Assembly: GCA_004564215.1 (NCBI GenBank)
Contig: CP024846.1
Coordinates: 2,679,501-2,743,500, forward strand
Reading direction: 5' to 3'
Source: Beijerinckiaceae bacterium
GTDB taxonomy: Bacteria > Pseudomonadota > Alphaproteobacteria > Rhizobiales > Beijerinckiaceae
DNA: 64,000 nucleotides
The notes below the pieces were generated by a model. It was given only the letters and a program-made list of their open reading frames with translations, was not told the DNA's origin and did not search any database. A program made the translations under genes and the position numbers. Shown here piece by piece: positions 10,497-20,553 of the stretch (its first letter is position 1; the number at the start of each line of letters is the position of its first letter).

Positions 10497-11105
10497 ATGA
10501 ATGTCGCAACGCTGTTCTTCTACCTGTTTTCGGCGGTCATGATTGCGTCGGCCTTTATGGTGATTTCCTCGCGCAATCCGGTTCACTCGGTGCTGTTTTT
10601 GATCCTCGCCTTTTTTAATGCCGCGGGCCTTTTCCTGCTGCTCGGGGCGGAATTTCTGGCCATGATCCTGGTCGTCGTTTATGTGGGCGCGGTCGCGGTC
10701 CTGTTCCTCTTCGTCGTCATGATGCTCGACGTGGATTTTGCCGAATTCAAGCAGGGGTTCCTGCAATATCTGCCGATTGGCGGAACGCTCGGCCTTATCG
10801 TTCTGATCGAGACCGTGGTGGTTGTCGGCGCCTGGACCATCGGGCCCATCTCGATTGCCAATGTCACGACGCCGATGCCGCCCGGCATGTCCAACACCAT
10901 GGCTCTCGGCCGGGTGCTCTACACGCAATATTTCTACTTGTTCCAGGCCGCCGGCCTCATCTTGCTGACCGCGATGATTGGCGCCATCGTCTTGACGTTG
11001 CGCCATAAGGTTGGCGTCAAGCGCCAAAACATCGCCATCCAGAATGCGCGCACGCCCGCCGAGGCGGTGGAAATCCGCAAGGTCCCCTCGAGGCAGGGGC
11101 TTTGA
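10497..11105 (+). CDS. nuoJ: NADH-quinone oxidoreductase subunit J
   Basis: Antiporter-linked membrane subunit (ND6). The product has 202 residues and five transmembrane helices, with the conserved SSRNPVHSVLFLILAFFNAAG and the pi-bulge region VVYVGAVAVLFLFVVMML. The frame is open far upstream inside nuoI, but the ATG at 10497 (MNVATLFFYLFS) matches the family N-terminus. There is a 76-base gap after nuoI. Confidence 0.96.
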   Translation: MNVATLFFYLFSAVMIASAFMVISSRNPVHSVLFLILAFFNAAGLFLLLGAEFLAMILVVVYVGAVAVLFLFVVMMLDVDFAEFKQGFLQYLPIGGTLGLIVLIETVVVVGAWTIGPISIANVTTPMPPGMSNTMALGRVLYTQYFYLFQAAGLILLTAMIGAIVLTLRHKVGVKRQNIAIQNARTPAEAVEIRKVPSRQGL

Positions 11106-11158
11106 GCCCCCGGCCGTTCAAGCTGGCGTGTTCTGGCAGCGCCGCGGAGAAAACCTAA

Positions 11159-11467
11159 ATGATGGTCTCGCTCACCCAATTTCTGATCGTCGCGGCTATT
11201 CTTTTTACGCTCGGCGTCGCGGGCATTATCTTGAACCGCAAGAACATCATCGTGGTTTTGATGTCGGTCGAGCTGATCTTGCTTTCCGTCAACATCAACC
11301 TCGTTTCCTTTTCGGCCTTTCTCGGCGATCTGACGGGCCAGGTCTTCGCGCTGTTCATCCTCACCGTGGCCGCGGCGGAGGCCGCGATCGGACTGGCGAT
11401 CCTCGTGACCTATTATCGCAACCGTGGATCGATCGCGGTCGAAGACATCAACATGATGAAGGGCTGA
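11159..11467 (+). CDS. nuoK: NADH-quinone oxidoreductase subunit K
   Basis: Small membrane subunit (ND4L) with three helices and the buried proton-path glutamates: [13 protein letters not shown] in helix 2 and [11 protein letters not shown] in helix 3. It has 102 residues, the normal size. A second ATG follows immediately at 11162, so the protein may begin at either Met. It starts 53 bases after nuoJ and ends 7 bases before nuoL. Confidence 0.97.
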   Translation: MMVSLTQFLIVAAILFTLGVAGIILNRKNIIVVLMSVELILLSVNINLVSFSAFLGDLTGQVFALFILTVAAAEAAIGLAILVTYYRNRGSIAVEDINMMKG

Positions 11468-11474
11468 GCGACCC

Positions 11475-13511
11475 ATGTATGCAGCCATAGTCTTCCTTCC
11501 GCTTCTGGGATTTTTGATCGCGGGGCCGTTCGGCTGGCGCATTGGCGATCGGCCCTCGGAACTCGTCACCACAAGTTTTTTGTTTATCTCGGCGATCTTG
11601 TCCTGGGTCGTGTTCGTCAATGTAGCGCTGGGCACGGCGCCGGCGAGCGTTTCGGTTCTCGGTAATTGGTTTACGTCGGGCGCGCTCAAAATCGATTGGT
11701 CGCTCAAGATCGATACATTGACCGCGGTGATGCTGGTCGTCGTCACCACCGTATCCTCGCTCGTGCATCTCTATTCGATCGGCTATATGAGCGACGATCC
11801 GGGGCGGCCTCGTTTCTTCGCCTATCTCTCTCTGTTTACCTTCGCCATGCTGATGCTGGTGACGGCCGATAACCTCGTCCAGCTGTTTTTCGGCTGGGAA
11901 GGGGTCGGACTCGCCTCCTATCTTTTGATCGGTTTTTGGTATCAGAAGCCGGCCGCCAATGCCGCCGCGATCAAGGCTTTCGTTGTCAATCGGGTCGGCG
12001 ATTTCGGCTTTGCGCTGGGCATTTTCCTGGTCTTTGTCCTGACCAATTCGGTGAGTTTCGATCAGGTTTTCGCGGCGGCGCCGGGGCTTGCCGGAAAGTC
12101 GATCCATGTCTTCGGCTTCAATACGGATGCGATGACGATCACCTGTCTGCTCCTGTTCATGGGAGCGATGGGTAAATCGGCGCAATTTCTGCTGCACACC
12201 TGGCTCCCCGATGCAATGGAAGGTCCGACGCCGGTTTCGGCGCTGATCCATGCCGCGACCATGGTGACCGCCGGCGTGTTCATGGTCGCCCGGCTTTCTC
12301 CGCTTTTCGAACAGGCGCCGGCGGCCCTCTCCTTCGTAATCATCATCGGCGGGACGACGGCCTTTTTCGCCGCGACGATCGGGCTCGTCCAAAACGACAT
12401 CAAAAGGGTCATCGCCTATTCGACCTGTTCGCAGCTCGGCTATATGTTCGTTGCCCTTGGCGTCGGCGGCTATTCGATCGGCATTTTCCACCTCTTCACC
12501 CACGCCTTCTTCAAGGCGCTGCTGTTTCTTGGTGCCGGATCGGTCATCGTTGCGATGCATCATGAGCAGGACATGCGCAACATGGGCGGGCTCTGGCGGA
12601 AAATTCCGTTCACCTTCGCCATGATGACGATCGGCACGCTGGCCCTCACCGGCTTTCCGTTCACCTCCGGCTATTTTTCCAAGGATGCGATCATCGAAGC
12701 AGCCTTCGCTTCCCATCGGGTCGGAGCCTCCTACGGCTTTTGGCTGACGACCCTGGCCGCGGGCCTCACCTCTTTCTACTCATGGCGGCTGGTCTTCCTG
12801 ACCTTTTTCGGCAAGCCGCGTTGGGCAGGCGACGGGCATGCTCCGGAAGAGGCCGCGCACCACGCTCATGAGGAGACTCATGGCCACGAAGCTCACGGTC
12901 ACGAGGCCAATGAACATGAGTCGCATGGTCACGGCCATCATCTCGATCCGCATGAATCGCCGATCACAATGCTCATTCCCTTGGGCGTGCTGGCCGTGGG
13001 CGCTCTATTTGCGGGGATTTTATTCGCGCATGATTTCATCGGCGAGGGATTTGCCGAATTCTGGAAAAGCGCCCTGTTCCTCGGACCCGACAATCACATC
13101 CTCGAACTGCGGGAAGAGGTTCCCGAGTTCGCCAAGCAACTTCCTACCGTGCTGATGGGGGTTGGCTTCGTCGTCGCGGTTCTGTTCTATTTTGCGGTGC
13201 CGAGCCTGCCGGCGCGCCTCGCGCGGGCGGTGCCGCACCTCTATCAGTTCCTTCTCAACAAATGGTACTTCGACGAACTCTATGACATGATTTTCGTGCG
13301 CCCTGCCTTCTGGCTCGGCCGGCTGTTTTGGAAGGGTGGGGACGGTGCGATCATCGATCGCCTCGGCCCCGACGGCGTCGCCGCGCGCGTCATCGACGTG
13401 ACCGGACGAGTCGTCAAGCTACAGAGCGGTTACATCTATCATTATGCTTTTGCCATGCTCGTCGGCCTCGCTGCCGTGATCACCTGGTATGTCGCCTGGG
13501 GAGTGCGCTGA
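11475..13511 (+). CDS. nuoL: NADH-quinone oxidoreductase subunit L with His-rich loop
   Basis: Distal proton-pumping antiporter-like subunit (ND5), 678 residues. Core motifs are [18 protein letters not shown], the channel segment [25 protein letters not shown] and [17 protein letters not shown], followed by the long lateral helix at the C-terminus. Residues about 452-496 form a loop with 14 histidines in about 45 residues, including [14 protein letters not shown], which is longer and more His-rich than I expect for NuoL. The stop codon overlaps the nuoM start (TGATG). Confidence 0.97.
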   Translation: MYAAIVFLPLLGFLIAGPFGWRIGDRPSELVTTSFLFISAILSWVVFVNVALGTAPASVSVLGNWFTSGALKIDWSLKIDTLTAVMLVVVTTVSSLVHLYSIGYMSDDPGRPRFFAYLSLFTFAMLMLVTADNLVQLFFGWEGVGLASYLLIGFWYQKPAANAAAIKAFVVNRVGDFGFALGIFLVFVLTNSVSFDQVFAAAPGLAGKSIHVFGFNTDAMTITCLLLFMGAMGKSAQFLLHTWLPDAMEGPTPVSALIHAATMVTAGVFMVARLSPLFEQAPAALSFVIIIGGTTAFFAATIGLVQNDIKRVIAYSTCSQLGYMFVALGVGGYSIGIFHLFTHAFFKALLFLGAGSVIVAMHHEQDMRNMGGLWRKIPFTFAMMTIGTLALTGFPFTSGYFSKDAIIEAAFASHRVGASYGFWLTTLAAGLTSFYSWRLVFLTFFGKPRWAGDGHAPEEAAHHAHEETHGHEAHGHEANEHESHGHGHHLDPHESPITMLIPLGVLAVGALFAGILFAHDFIGEGFAEFWKSALFLGPDNHILELREEVPEFAKQLPTVLMGVGFVVAVLFYFAVPSLPARLARAVPHLYQFLLNKWYFDELYDMIFVRPAFWLGRLFWKGGDGAIIDRLGPDGVAARVIDVTGRVVKLQSGYIYHYAFAMLVGLAAVITWYVAWGVR

Positions 13512-15022
13512 TGTTCGGCTTTGGCATCCTGTCCTGCATCGTCTTCCTGCCGCTTGTGGGCGCGGGCTTTATCCTCGTCCTGCGGGGCAATGACGAGGCG
13601 ACCTTGATGAATGCGCGCCGCGCGGCGCTTGGCACGACCGTGATCGTCTTTCTGCTGACGCTCTATGTCTATGCGAAGTTCGATACTTCCTTGTCGGCAT
13701 TTCAGTTCGTCGAGGAAAAGAACTGGTTCGGCCACGGCCTCGTCTACAAGCTTGGCGTCGACGGAATATCGTTTCCGTTCGTGGTGCTGACCGCGTTCTT
13801 GATGCCGATCTGCATCCTGGCGTCCTGGCAATCGATCCAATATCGGGTCAAGGAATATCTGATCGCTTTCCTCGTTCTCGAAACCTTGATGCTGGGCGTC
13901 TTCTGCGCCCTGGATCTTTTGCTGTTTTATCTTTTCTTCGAGGGCGGCCTCATCCCGATGTTCTTGATCATCGGGATTTGGGGCGGCAAGCGGCGAGTCT
14001 ACGCGAGTTTCAAATTCTTTCTTTATACGCTGACCGGTTCGCTGCTCATGCTGCTGGCGATCATGTCGATGTACGGCGTCGCCGAAACCACCGACATCGT
14101 CACCTTGCTGCAGACCCATTTTCCTAGCTCGATGCAGAAATGGCTATGGCTTGCGTTCTTCGCGTCGCTCGCCGTCAAGATGCCCATGTGGCCGGTCCAC
14201 ACCTGGTTGCCGGACGCGCATGTCGAAGCGCCGACCGCGGGCTCGGTCATCCTTGCCGGAATTCTGCTCAAAATGGGCGGCTATGGTTTCATCAGATTCT
14301 CGCTGCCGATGTTCCCGGAAGCCTCCACCTATTTTGCGCCTCTTGTCTTTGCATTGTCGGTCATCGCGATCATCTACACATCGCTCGTCGCGCTCGTGCA
14401 GGAAGACATGAAGAAGCTCATCGCCTATTCGTCGGTGGCGCATATGGGCTTCGTGACGATGGGGCTTTTCAGCATGACCACGCCCGGCGTTCAGGGGGCG
14501 GTCTTTCAGATGGTTTCGCATGGCCTCGTCTCGGGCGCTCTGTTTCTTTGCGTCGGCGTCGTCTACGATCGTATCCATACGCGGGAGATTTCGGCCTATG
14601 GCGGCCTTGTCGCCCGCATGCCGCTCTATGCCGTGGTTTTCATGGTCTTTACCTTGGCCAATGTGGGCCTGCCTGGAACCTCGGGGTTCATCGGCGAATT
14701 CCTGACCTTGCTCGGCACCTTCACAGTCAATAGCTGGGTCGCCTTTTTCGCCACCACCGGCGTCATCTTGTCGGCGGCCTATGCGCTCTATCTCTATCGC
14801 CGCATCATCTTCGGCGTGCTCGACAAGCCCAATCTTTCGTCGATCCTCGACCTTTCCTGGCGCGAGATGGCGATGTTCGCGCCGCTGGTCTTGCTGACGA
14901 TCTATTACGGTTTCCATCCGGCCCCGATTCTCGATGGGACCGCGGCCTCGATCACCGCCCTAATCCAGGGCTATGACGCTTCGCTCGCCGCCATAAAGAC
15001 GGCCGCGCTCGCTCTCCACTGA
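13511..15022 (+). CDS. nuoM: NADH-quinone oxidoreductase subunit M
   Basis: Antiporter-like proton-pumping subunit (ND4), 503 residues and about 14 helices. Diagnostic segments are [55 protein letters not shown] and [17 protein letters not shown]. The frame extends upstream inside nuoL, but the ATG at 13511 shares a base with the nuoL stop and gives the family length. Confidence 0.97.
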   Translation: MFGFGILSCIVFLPLVGAGFILVLRGNDEATLMNARRAALGTTVIVFLLTLYVYAKFDTSLSAFQFVEEKNWFGHGLVYKLGVDGISFPFVVLTAFLMPICILASWQSIQYRVKEYLIAFLVLETLMLGVFCALDLLLFYLFFEGGLIPMFLIIGIWGGKRRVYASFKFFLYTLTGSLLMLLAIMSMYGVAETTDIVTLLQTHFPSSMQKWLWLAFFASLAVKMPMWPVHTWLPDAHVEAPTAGSVILAGILLKMGGYGFIRFSLPMFPEASTYFAPLVFALSVIAIIYTSLVALVQEDMKKLIAYSSVAHMGFVTMGLFSMTTPGVQGAVFQMVSHGLVSGALFLCVGVVYDRIHTREISAYGGLVARMPLYAVVFMVFTLANVGLPGTSGFIGEFLTLLGTFTVNSWVAFFATTGVILSAAYALYLYRRIIFGVLDKPNLSSILDLSWREMAMFAPLVLLTIYYGFHPAPILDGTAASITALIQGYDASLAAIKTAALALH

Positions 15023-15033
15023 AGGCTTCCAGA

Positions 15034-16467
15034 ATGGCACCGTTTTCCTCGGCCCTTGCCCATTGTTTGCCTGAAGCCATTCTGGCGACGGGCATCCTTT
15101 TTCTTGTGCTGTTCGGGGCGATCCGCGGCAAGGATTCGGACGGGCCGATCACCGAGATCGCGGTCGGGCTTCTCGGCCTCGCCATCGTTGTTATTCTGCT
15201 CGGGACCAAGACCAATGCGGTCGTCTTCAACGGCGCCTTCATCGACGACGGTTTTGGCCGCTTTATGAAGGTGCTCACGCTTGGCGGAGCCCTCGTCACC
15301 TTGGTGATGAGCCAGGATTTTCTGGCGCGCGAGAAAATCGACAAATTCGAGTTTCCGATCCTGATCCTTCTGTCGACCCTTGGCATGATGATGTTGATTT
15401 CGGCGGCCGGCCTCATCGCGCTCTATCTTGGGCTCGAATTAATGTCGCTTGCCCTTTACGTCATTGCCGCGTTCCACCGCGACGATCTCAGGGCGTCGGA
15501 AGCCGGCCTCAAATATTTCGTCCTCGGCGCGCTCTCGTCGGGCATGCTGCTCTATGGTGCTTCGCTTCTCTATGGCTTTGCCGGCACGGTTTCTTTCGCG
15601 GGAATTGCCGAAGCCATCGGCGGAAAGCCTTCTCTCGGGGTTGTCTTCGGTCTTGTGTTCCTGATGGCGGGGCTCGCCTTCAAAATGTCGGCCGTGCCTT
15701 TTCACATGTGGACGCCGGATGTTTATGAAGGCGCGCCGACGCCTGTGACTGCTTTTTTTGCCTCGGCCGTCAAAATGGCCGCTGTGGCCATTACGCTGAG
15801 GGTCATCCTCACCGCATTTTCGGGGATTACGCCGCAATGGCGGCAGATCATTATTTTCCTCTCCATTCTGTCGATGGTGCTTGGCGCTTTTGCCGCGATC
15901 GGCCAGTCTAACATCAAGCGCCTGATGGCCTATTCGGCAATCGGCCATATCGGCTTTGCCTTGGTTGGGCTTGCCGCCGGCGGCGAAGCCGGCGTCGTGA
16001 GCGTTATCATCTATATGGCCATCTATCTCATCATGACGCTCGGCACCTTCGCCGCCATCCTCTCGATGCGGGTGAATGGCCAAGGCGTGGAGAATATTTC
16101 CGATCTTTCCGGTCTGGCGCGGACCGACGGGGTCATGGCCTTCTTTCTTGCGACGATGATGTTTTCCTTGGCCGGGATACCGCCGCTCGCCGGCTTTTTC
16201 GCCAAATGGTATGTTTTTAACGCCGCGATCCAGGCCCATCTCTATCCGCTGGCGGTCATCGGCGTTCTGTCGAGCGCGGTTGCCGCTTACTATTATTTGC
16301 GGATCGTCAAGATCATGTATTTCGACGAGCCGGCGCCGGCTTTCGACAGGCCGACGATTGCCTTGCGCGCGGTGCTTGCGGTGACTGGCCTTCTGGTCGT
16401 GCTGCTGTTTGCTTACCCCGGCCTCTTCATCGACGCCACCACGGCGGCAGCGAAGTCGCTGTTTTGA
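15034..16467 (+). CDS. nuoN: NADH-quinone oxidoreductase subunit N
   Basis: Third antiporter-like subunit (ND2), 477 residues. It has the conserved LGLELMSLALYVIAAFHR, FKMSAVPFHMWTPDVYEGAPTPVTAF and NIKRLMAYSAIGHIGFAL, and a C-terminal helix pair. It is the last structural gene of the complex I operon. All 14 subunit genes (nuoA-N, with separate nuoC and nuoD) are present in canonical order. Confidence 0.97.
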   Translation: MAPFSSALAHCLPEAILATGILFLVLFGAIRGKDSDGPITEIAVGLLGLAIVVILLGTKTNAVVFNGAFIDDGFGRFMKVLTLGGALVTLVMSQDFLAREKIDKFEFPILILLSTLGMMMLISAAGLIALYLGLELMSLALYVIAAFHRDDLRASEAGLKYFVLGALSSGMLLYGASLLYGFAGTVSFAGIAEAIGGKPSLGVVFGLVFLMAGLAFKMSAVPFHMWTPDVYEGAPTPVTAFFASAVKMAAVAITLRVILTAFSGITPQWRQIIIFLSILSMVLGAFAAIGQSNIKRLMAYSAIGHIGFALVGLAAGGEAGVVSVIIYMAIYLIMTLGTFAAILSMRVNGQGVENISDLSGLARTDGVMAFFLATMMFSLAGIPPLAGFFAKWYVFNAAIQAHLYPLAVIGVLSSAVAAYYYLRIVKIMYFDEPAPAFDRPTIALRAVLAVTGLLVVLLFAYPGLFIDATTAAAKSLF

Positions 16468-16527
16468 ACTTAAGGGTGGTTTGAGCTGTTTCGTCTTGCC
16501 GGTGCCGCCCAAGATAAAGCGTTCAGG

Positions 16528-17286
16528 TTGGTTCAGCATGACCAGCTCGGCTCGACCAACAGCGAGGCCATGACGCGTGCAAGGTCCGGCGACGCTGGGC
16601 GGACCTGGGTGGTTGCAAATGCGCAGACAGAGGGCAGGGGCCGCAACGGTCGCGTATGGTTCTCACCGCCTGGCAATCTCTATGCGAGCCTCCTGCTGAT
16701 CGATGCGGCACCGGCGAACCGCGCCGCCGAACTTGGCTTTGTCGCCGGTGTCGCGCTCGTCCATGCGTTGCGCGAAATCCTTTGCGACGATCCGCGTCTC
16801 GCAATTAAATGGCCAAATGATATTCTCTACGATGGCGCCAAGCTTTGCGGAATCTTGTTGGAAAGCGCCAATCTGCCGGACGGACGCTTCGCCTGCGTCG
16901 CTGGAATAGGCGTAAACTGTAGCTCGCATCCGCAGGATACTCCTTATCCGGCGACGGATTTGGCCCTGATTGTGGGGAAGGCCGTCGCCCCGGCAAAGCT
17001 GTTCGAGCGGTTGTCGGCAACCATGGCTCATTGGCTCGAGGTTTGGGGTGAAGACGATGGCTTTGAAGTCATCCGCGCGGAATGGCTCTCCTCAGCCGCT
17101 GGCCTTGGCACCAGAATTAGCGTGAAGCGGCCGTCGCAAACGATCGAAGGCGTGTTTCAGACAATCGATGCAACGGGACGGCTCATTCTCGAGCAGTCCG
17201 AAGGTCCGATCGCGGTCGAGGCCGGCGATGTTTTTTTGGATCAATATCCAAAGAGCGCCGTCACCAAGGCGGGAGAACACAGTTGA
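16528..17286 (+). CDS. birA: Biotin--[acetyl-CoA-carboxylase] ligase
   Basis: Attaches biotin to carboxylase carrier domains through biotinyl-5'-AMP. The product lacks the N-terminal DNA-binding helix-turn-helix of E. coli BirA, so it is a ligase only. Visible motifs are GSTNSEAM, the biotin/ATP loop QTEGRGRNGRVW, SPPGNLYASLLL and the catalytic-lysine segment IKWPNDILYDGAKLCGILLE. A BirA-type C-terminal domain follows (to 252). The start is unclear. The first usual start in frame is TTG 16528, but family-like residues (FRL) continue just upstream, so a CTG at 16486 cannot be excluded. It follows nuoN as in many alphaproteobacteria. Confidence 0.93.
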   Translation: MVQHDQLGSTNSEAMTRARSGDAGRTWVVANAQTEGRGRNGRVWFSPPGNLYASLLLIDAAPANRAAELGFVAGVALVHALREILCDDPRLAIKWPNDILYDGAKLCGILLESANLPDGRFACVAGIGVNCSSHPQDTPYPATDLALIVGKAVAPAKLFERLSATMAHWLEVWGEDDGFEVIRAEWLSSAAGLGTRISVKRPSQTIEGVFQTIDATGRLILEQSEGPIAVEAGDVFLDQYPKSAVTKAGEHS

Positions 17287-17407
17287 GCAGGCATGAACGG
17301 GAAGGGCGTGACATTCACTCCACCCCTGTCTCGCCGTGTTTGAGCCGATTTTCAGATTTTGCGGATCGGACGCCAGGGCGGCGCCGGTCCATAAGGGTTT
17401 TTTGCAA

Positions 17408-19078
17408 ATGAACGATGGACATGACGAGCTGCTCTTTGTGCCGCTCGGAGGCTTGGGCGAAATCGGTATGAACCTCGCCCTTTACGGTTTCGGCCGCAAA
17501 GGGCGCATCAAATGGTTGATGGTCGATTGCGGTGTGGCCTTCGCCGGGCCCGATCTGGCTGGGATTGACCTGATCGTTCCGGACGTCAGCTTCATCGATA
17601 AGATGCGGGCGGATTTGGTCGGCATGGTCATTACCCATGCGCATGAGGACCACATCGGCGCAATCGCCGACCTATGGCCGAGGCTCGGATGCGGCCTCCA
17701 TGCAACGCCCTTCGCCGCCGGCCTTCTCGCAGCCAAGCGCCTTTCCGAGCCGGGCGCGCCGGAAGTCCCCATTACGGTCGTTCCGCAAGGCGCAACGGTT
17801 CAGATCGGGCCTTTTGGGGTCGAATTCATCGCCATGGCTCATTCAATCCCGGAGAGCTGCGCGCTCGCCATTCGCACGCCGCTTGGCACAGTCGTTCATT
17901 CCGGCGATTGGAAGATCGATAGCGAGCCTGGCATAGGCAAGCCGACCGATGCAAAGCGCCTCGCCGCGATCGGTGCCGAGGGCGTTCTGGCGCTCATCTC
18001 GGACTCGACCAATATTTTGCGCGAAGGCATGAGCCCCTCTGAGGGCGAGGTCGGCAAGACCTTGCGGGAAATCATCGCTGCGGCTTCGGCCAGGGTGGTT
18101 GTAACCACCTTCGCGTCCAATGTTGCGCGGGTTCGCGCGGTTGCCGAGGCTGCTGCGGCTGCGGGCCGCACGGTTATTTTGGTCGGGCGCGCGATGGAAC
18201 GGGTGGTCGCCGTTGCCCGCGAGTGCGGCTATCTCGACGGCATCCCGGATTTTCTGTCCCAGGATGCGTTTCCGCATATTCCGCGCGACAAGGTGGTCGT
18301 CATTGCGACCGGAAGCCAAGGTGAAAGCCGGGCCGCGATCGCGCGCATTTCCTTGGGCGAACACCCGGTGGTCACGCTTACACCCGGCGATCAGGTGATT
18401 TTTTCGTCGCGCACCATTCCGGGCAATGAGAGGGATGTCGGCCGCATCATCAATCATTTCATCAGATCCGGGATCGAGATCATTACCGATCGCAATGCGC
18501 TGGTTCATGCGTCTGGCCATCCGCGCCGCGGCGAGGTCGCGCAGCTCTACGGCTGGACCAAACCGAAAATCGCAATTCCCGCCCACGGCGAGGACATCCA
18601 TCTTGAGGAGCATGCGGCGTTCGCCGGACTGCAAGGCGTGCAGCATGTGGTCCGAGCGCGCAATGGAGACATTGTTCAGCTCGCGCCGGGCACTCCCGGA
18701 ATCGTTGGAGAGGCCCAAAGCGGCCGCCTTTGCAGAGACGGCAACACGCTGATTTCGGCCGCCGACGAAACAATTAAAATTCGCCAGAAACTGGCGGTTT
18801 CGGGAATCGTGACCATCGCCATGGCGGTGACTTCGAAGGGCGATATGGCCGGTGTGCCGGACGTCATGACCGCGGGGGTGCCGGCGCGAACCCGGGATGG
18901 GGCCGCCATGGATGCGATTGTCGATGACGCGCTCTTCCAGACCTTTGATCATTTGCCGCGGCAAAAACGCCGCGATGCCGATGTCGTCTCCGTCGCGATC
19001 GAAAAAGCGGTGCGCAACGCCATCGCAGCGGCATGGGGCAAGCGCCCGTCGGTCCATGTCTTGGTGGTTGAGGTATGA
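17408..19078 (+). CDS. rnj: Ribonuclease J
   Basis: Metallo-beta-lactamase/beta-CASP ribonuclease with 5'-3' exonuclease and endonuclease activity in RNA maturation and decay. It has 556 residues. The zinc motif THAHEDHIGA (His77, His79, Asp81, His82) and HSGDWKID are present in the lactamase part, followed by the beta-CASP region (FASNVARVRAV, ATGSQGE) and HASGHPRRGE. A GTG at 17336 would add 24 residues, but the ATG at 17408 gives the conserved N-terminus LLFVPLGGLGEIGMN. The neighbours (birA before, mce after) are the standard alphaproteobacterial set. Confidence 0.95.
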   Translation: MNDGHDELLFVPLGGLGEIGMNLALYGFGRKGRIKWLMVDCGVAFAGPDLAGIDLIVPDVSFIDKMRADLVGMVITHAHEDHIGAIADLWPRLGCGLHATPFAAGLLAAKRLSEPGAPEVPITVVPQGATVQIGPFGVEFIAMAHSIPESCALAIRTPLGTVVHSGDWKIDSEPGIGKPTDAKRLAAIGAEGVLALISDSTNILREGMSPSEGEVGKTLREIIAAASARVVVTTFASNVARVRAVAEAAAAAGRTVILVGRAMERVVAVARECGYLDGIPDFLSQDAFPHIPRDKVVVIATGSQGESRAAIARISLGEHPVVTLTPGDQVIFSSRTIPGNERDVGRIINHFIRSGIEIITDRNALVHASGHPRRGEVAQLYGWTKPKIAIPAHGEDIHLEEHAAFAGLQGVQHVVRARNGDIVQLAPGTPGIVGEAQSGRLCRDGNTLISAADETIKIRQKLAVSGIVTIAMAVTSKGDMAGVPDVMTAGVPARTRDGAAMDAIVDDALFQTFDHLPRQKRRDADVVSVAIEKAVRNAIAAAWGKRPSVHVLVVEV

Positions 19079-19099
19079 TCGAGCCCGGGAGGTCGGCGC

Positions 19100-19504
19100 A
19101 TGATCGGGCGGTTGAACCATGTCGCCATCGCGGTCAAGGATCTTGCCGCCGCAAGCTCTCGATACCGTGAGGTTCTTGGCGCCAAGGTGAGTGCGCCCTT
19201 GGCTTTGCCCGAACATGGCGTCAAGGTGGTTTTTGTCGAGCTCCCCAATACCAAAATTGAGCTGATCGAACCTCTCGGGGACCAATCTCCGATCGCCAAG
19301 TTCATCGCCGAACATCCAACCGGCGCGATCCATCATCTCTGTTTCGAAGTCGCCGATATTGGTGCGGCGTGCGAGCGCTTGACCCGCAACGGTGCGCGGA
19401 TTCTTGGAAATGGCACTCCGATGATCGGGGCGCATGGGAAACCAGTCGTTTTCTTGGACCCGAGGGATTTCTCCGGAACCTTGATTGAACTCGAAGAGAC
19501 CTGA
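19100..19504 (+). CDS. mce: Methylmalonyl-CoA epimerase
   Basis: Interconverts the R and S forms of methylmalonyl-CoA in the propionyl-CoA/ethylmalonyl-CoA pathways. The protein is 134 residues with two halves of the vicinal-oxygen-chelate (glyoxalase) fold. Candidate metal ligands are His7 (LNHVAIAV), His79 (AIHHLCFEV) and Glu130 (GTLIELEE), with PTGAIHHLCFEV typical of the family. It starts 21 bases after rnj, so the genes are probably co-transcribed. Confidence 0.92.
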   Translation: MIGRLNHVAIAVKDLAAASSRYREVLGAKVSAPLALPEHGVKVVFVELPNTKIELIEPLGDQSPIAKFIAEHPTGAIHHLCFEVADIGAACERLTRNGARILGNGTPMIGAHGKPVVFLDPRDFSGTLIELEET

Positions 19505-19724
19505 TTGGGCTTGGGACGCGAGTTTCCCACAGCTGTTTTTTCGGTGGAAAACACATCGTTTATTTTTGCTTGATGGCTGGCATCAGGGTTAAAAATCAAT
19601 CGCTTCCGGGCATTGATGCTACGGGCTGCCGTGTCGAATCCCATTTGAACGTGCAAAATTCCGAGTTGATTTTTGCTCTGCATGGTTGCAATATTGGTTG
19701 TGCTCTCATGAGTTGAGTAAATCC

Positions 19725-19958
19725 ATGCTCCTTGCTTTGATCGGGCGTCGTGCCCAGAGGAAAGCGGCAATTGCAGCCGACGTCTGCCGCCTTACCGAAA
19801 GGTTCAAGGATCAGGCCTATTTCGAGGCGCGCGAAAGGGTCCGGGGCCGCTGCATGGACGGGCCGCGCTCGGCGCGGCATTGGACCGCCGTCAAACTCGA
19901 AATCGCCAGGCAGCAGAAAATCGTAATCGGCATCGCCGGCGCTGACATGCGGGCCTGA
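19725..19958 (+). CDS. Small conserved hypothetical protein
   Basis: The 77-residue cytoplasmic product is basic and rich in Ala and Arg, with the pattern ADVCRLTERFKDQAYFEARER followed by RHWTAVKLEIARQQ. This resembles short unnamed proteins found across Hyphomicrobiales with an AR...HW..V..EIAR layout, judged from memory. There is no signal peptide or membrane segment. The codon use is normal for this genome. The start is the ATG at 19725; a TTG at 19686 is possible. It converges with the next gene, and a competing open frame on the other strand was rejected. Confidence 0.6.
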   Translation: MLLALIGRRAQRKAAIAADVCRLTERFKDQAYFEARERVRGRCMDGPRSARHWTAVKLEIARQQKIVIGIAGADMRA

Positions 19959-20109
19959 CATCCCCGGAGCACGCTTCGCCGGTCGCGGACAAAATTCACC
20001 GCAGCGCAAATTCACCGATCGTTTGACTCACCGTCGCTTTAATTTTCCCGTGTCGTCGGTTGGCGGCACGCAGGCCCGCGCAAGCGCCCCTTTCGAAGGA
20101 TCCCGTCGA

Positions 20110-20421
20110 TCATCCAACATCATCCCGTCGGCGGGTCGGCCCGGCGATTTCCGGCGGACGGCGATCTGAATTCCTGGCGGGGACGGCAGCTGGAGCGGCG
20201 CTAAGCCATGGTATCCAAGCGGTCTGGGCCAACCGCATCCAGAACATAAACGGATTGGCCGCCTCCAGAAACCTGCCAAATGCCTCGAAGGAGGGCGCCG
20301 CTTGCACACTTATGGAAATACGCTCGGCGTCGCCATCGGGCGAAATGCTCCGGACAATCTCGATGTCGAGATTCGGCAATCGGGCGGTCAGCTTGGTTTC
20401 GTCCGGGTAATCTTGTGGCAT
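20110..20421 (-). CDS. Conserved hypothetical protein
   Basis: Product of 103 residues, function unknown. The N-terminal half (YPDETKLTARLPNLDIEIV, then ERISISVQA) looks like paired beta strands. The middle (PSFEAFGRFLEAANPFMFWM) and the following aromatic stretch form an amphipathic or weakly hydrophobic helix. The C-terminus is Arg/Pro-rich. The start is the ATG at 20421, preceded by a strong purine run (GAGAGGGGGGGAACG). I recognise it as a small family of Hyphomicrobiales without a known role. It is the last gene downstream of the extensin-like gene on the minus strand, 132 bases away. Confidence 0.75.
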   Translation of the reverse strand: MPQDYPDETKLTARLPNLDIEIVRSISPDGDAERISISVQAAPSFEAFGRFLEAANPFMFWMRLAQTAWIPWLSAAPAAVPARNSDRRPPEIAGPTRRRDDVG

Positions 20422-20553
20422 CGTTCCCCCCCCTCTCACGCGGCCGGCTGTCGAGACCGGCGCAAGGCGCCGGAGGTGATCGTACGTCGCCAGGATACCA
20501 GCTCGCTCCAAGAGAGGCCAGAAGCCCCGTTCGAGCCCTTGGCCGCAAACCGG

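Noticed and set aside
13328..13510. Upstream in-frame extension of nuoM inside nuoL
   Set aside because: The extension is Arg-rich, has no family similarity and overlaps the conserved nuoL end; the ATG at 13511 is coupled to the nuoL stop.
17843..19435. 530-codon open frame antisense to rnj and mce
   Set aside because: Shadow of two clearly conserved genes; composition is Arg/Asp/His-rich as expected from reversed coding sequence.
19596..20015. 139-codon minus-strand frame over the small gene at 19725
   Set aside because: The plus-strand frame has more natural composition and resembles a known small family; the minus frame has no ribosome-binding site.
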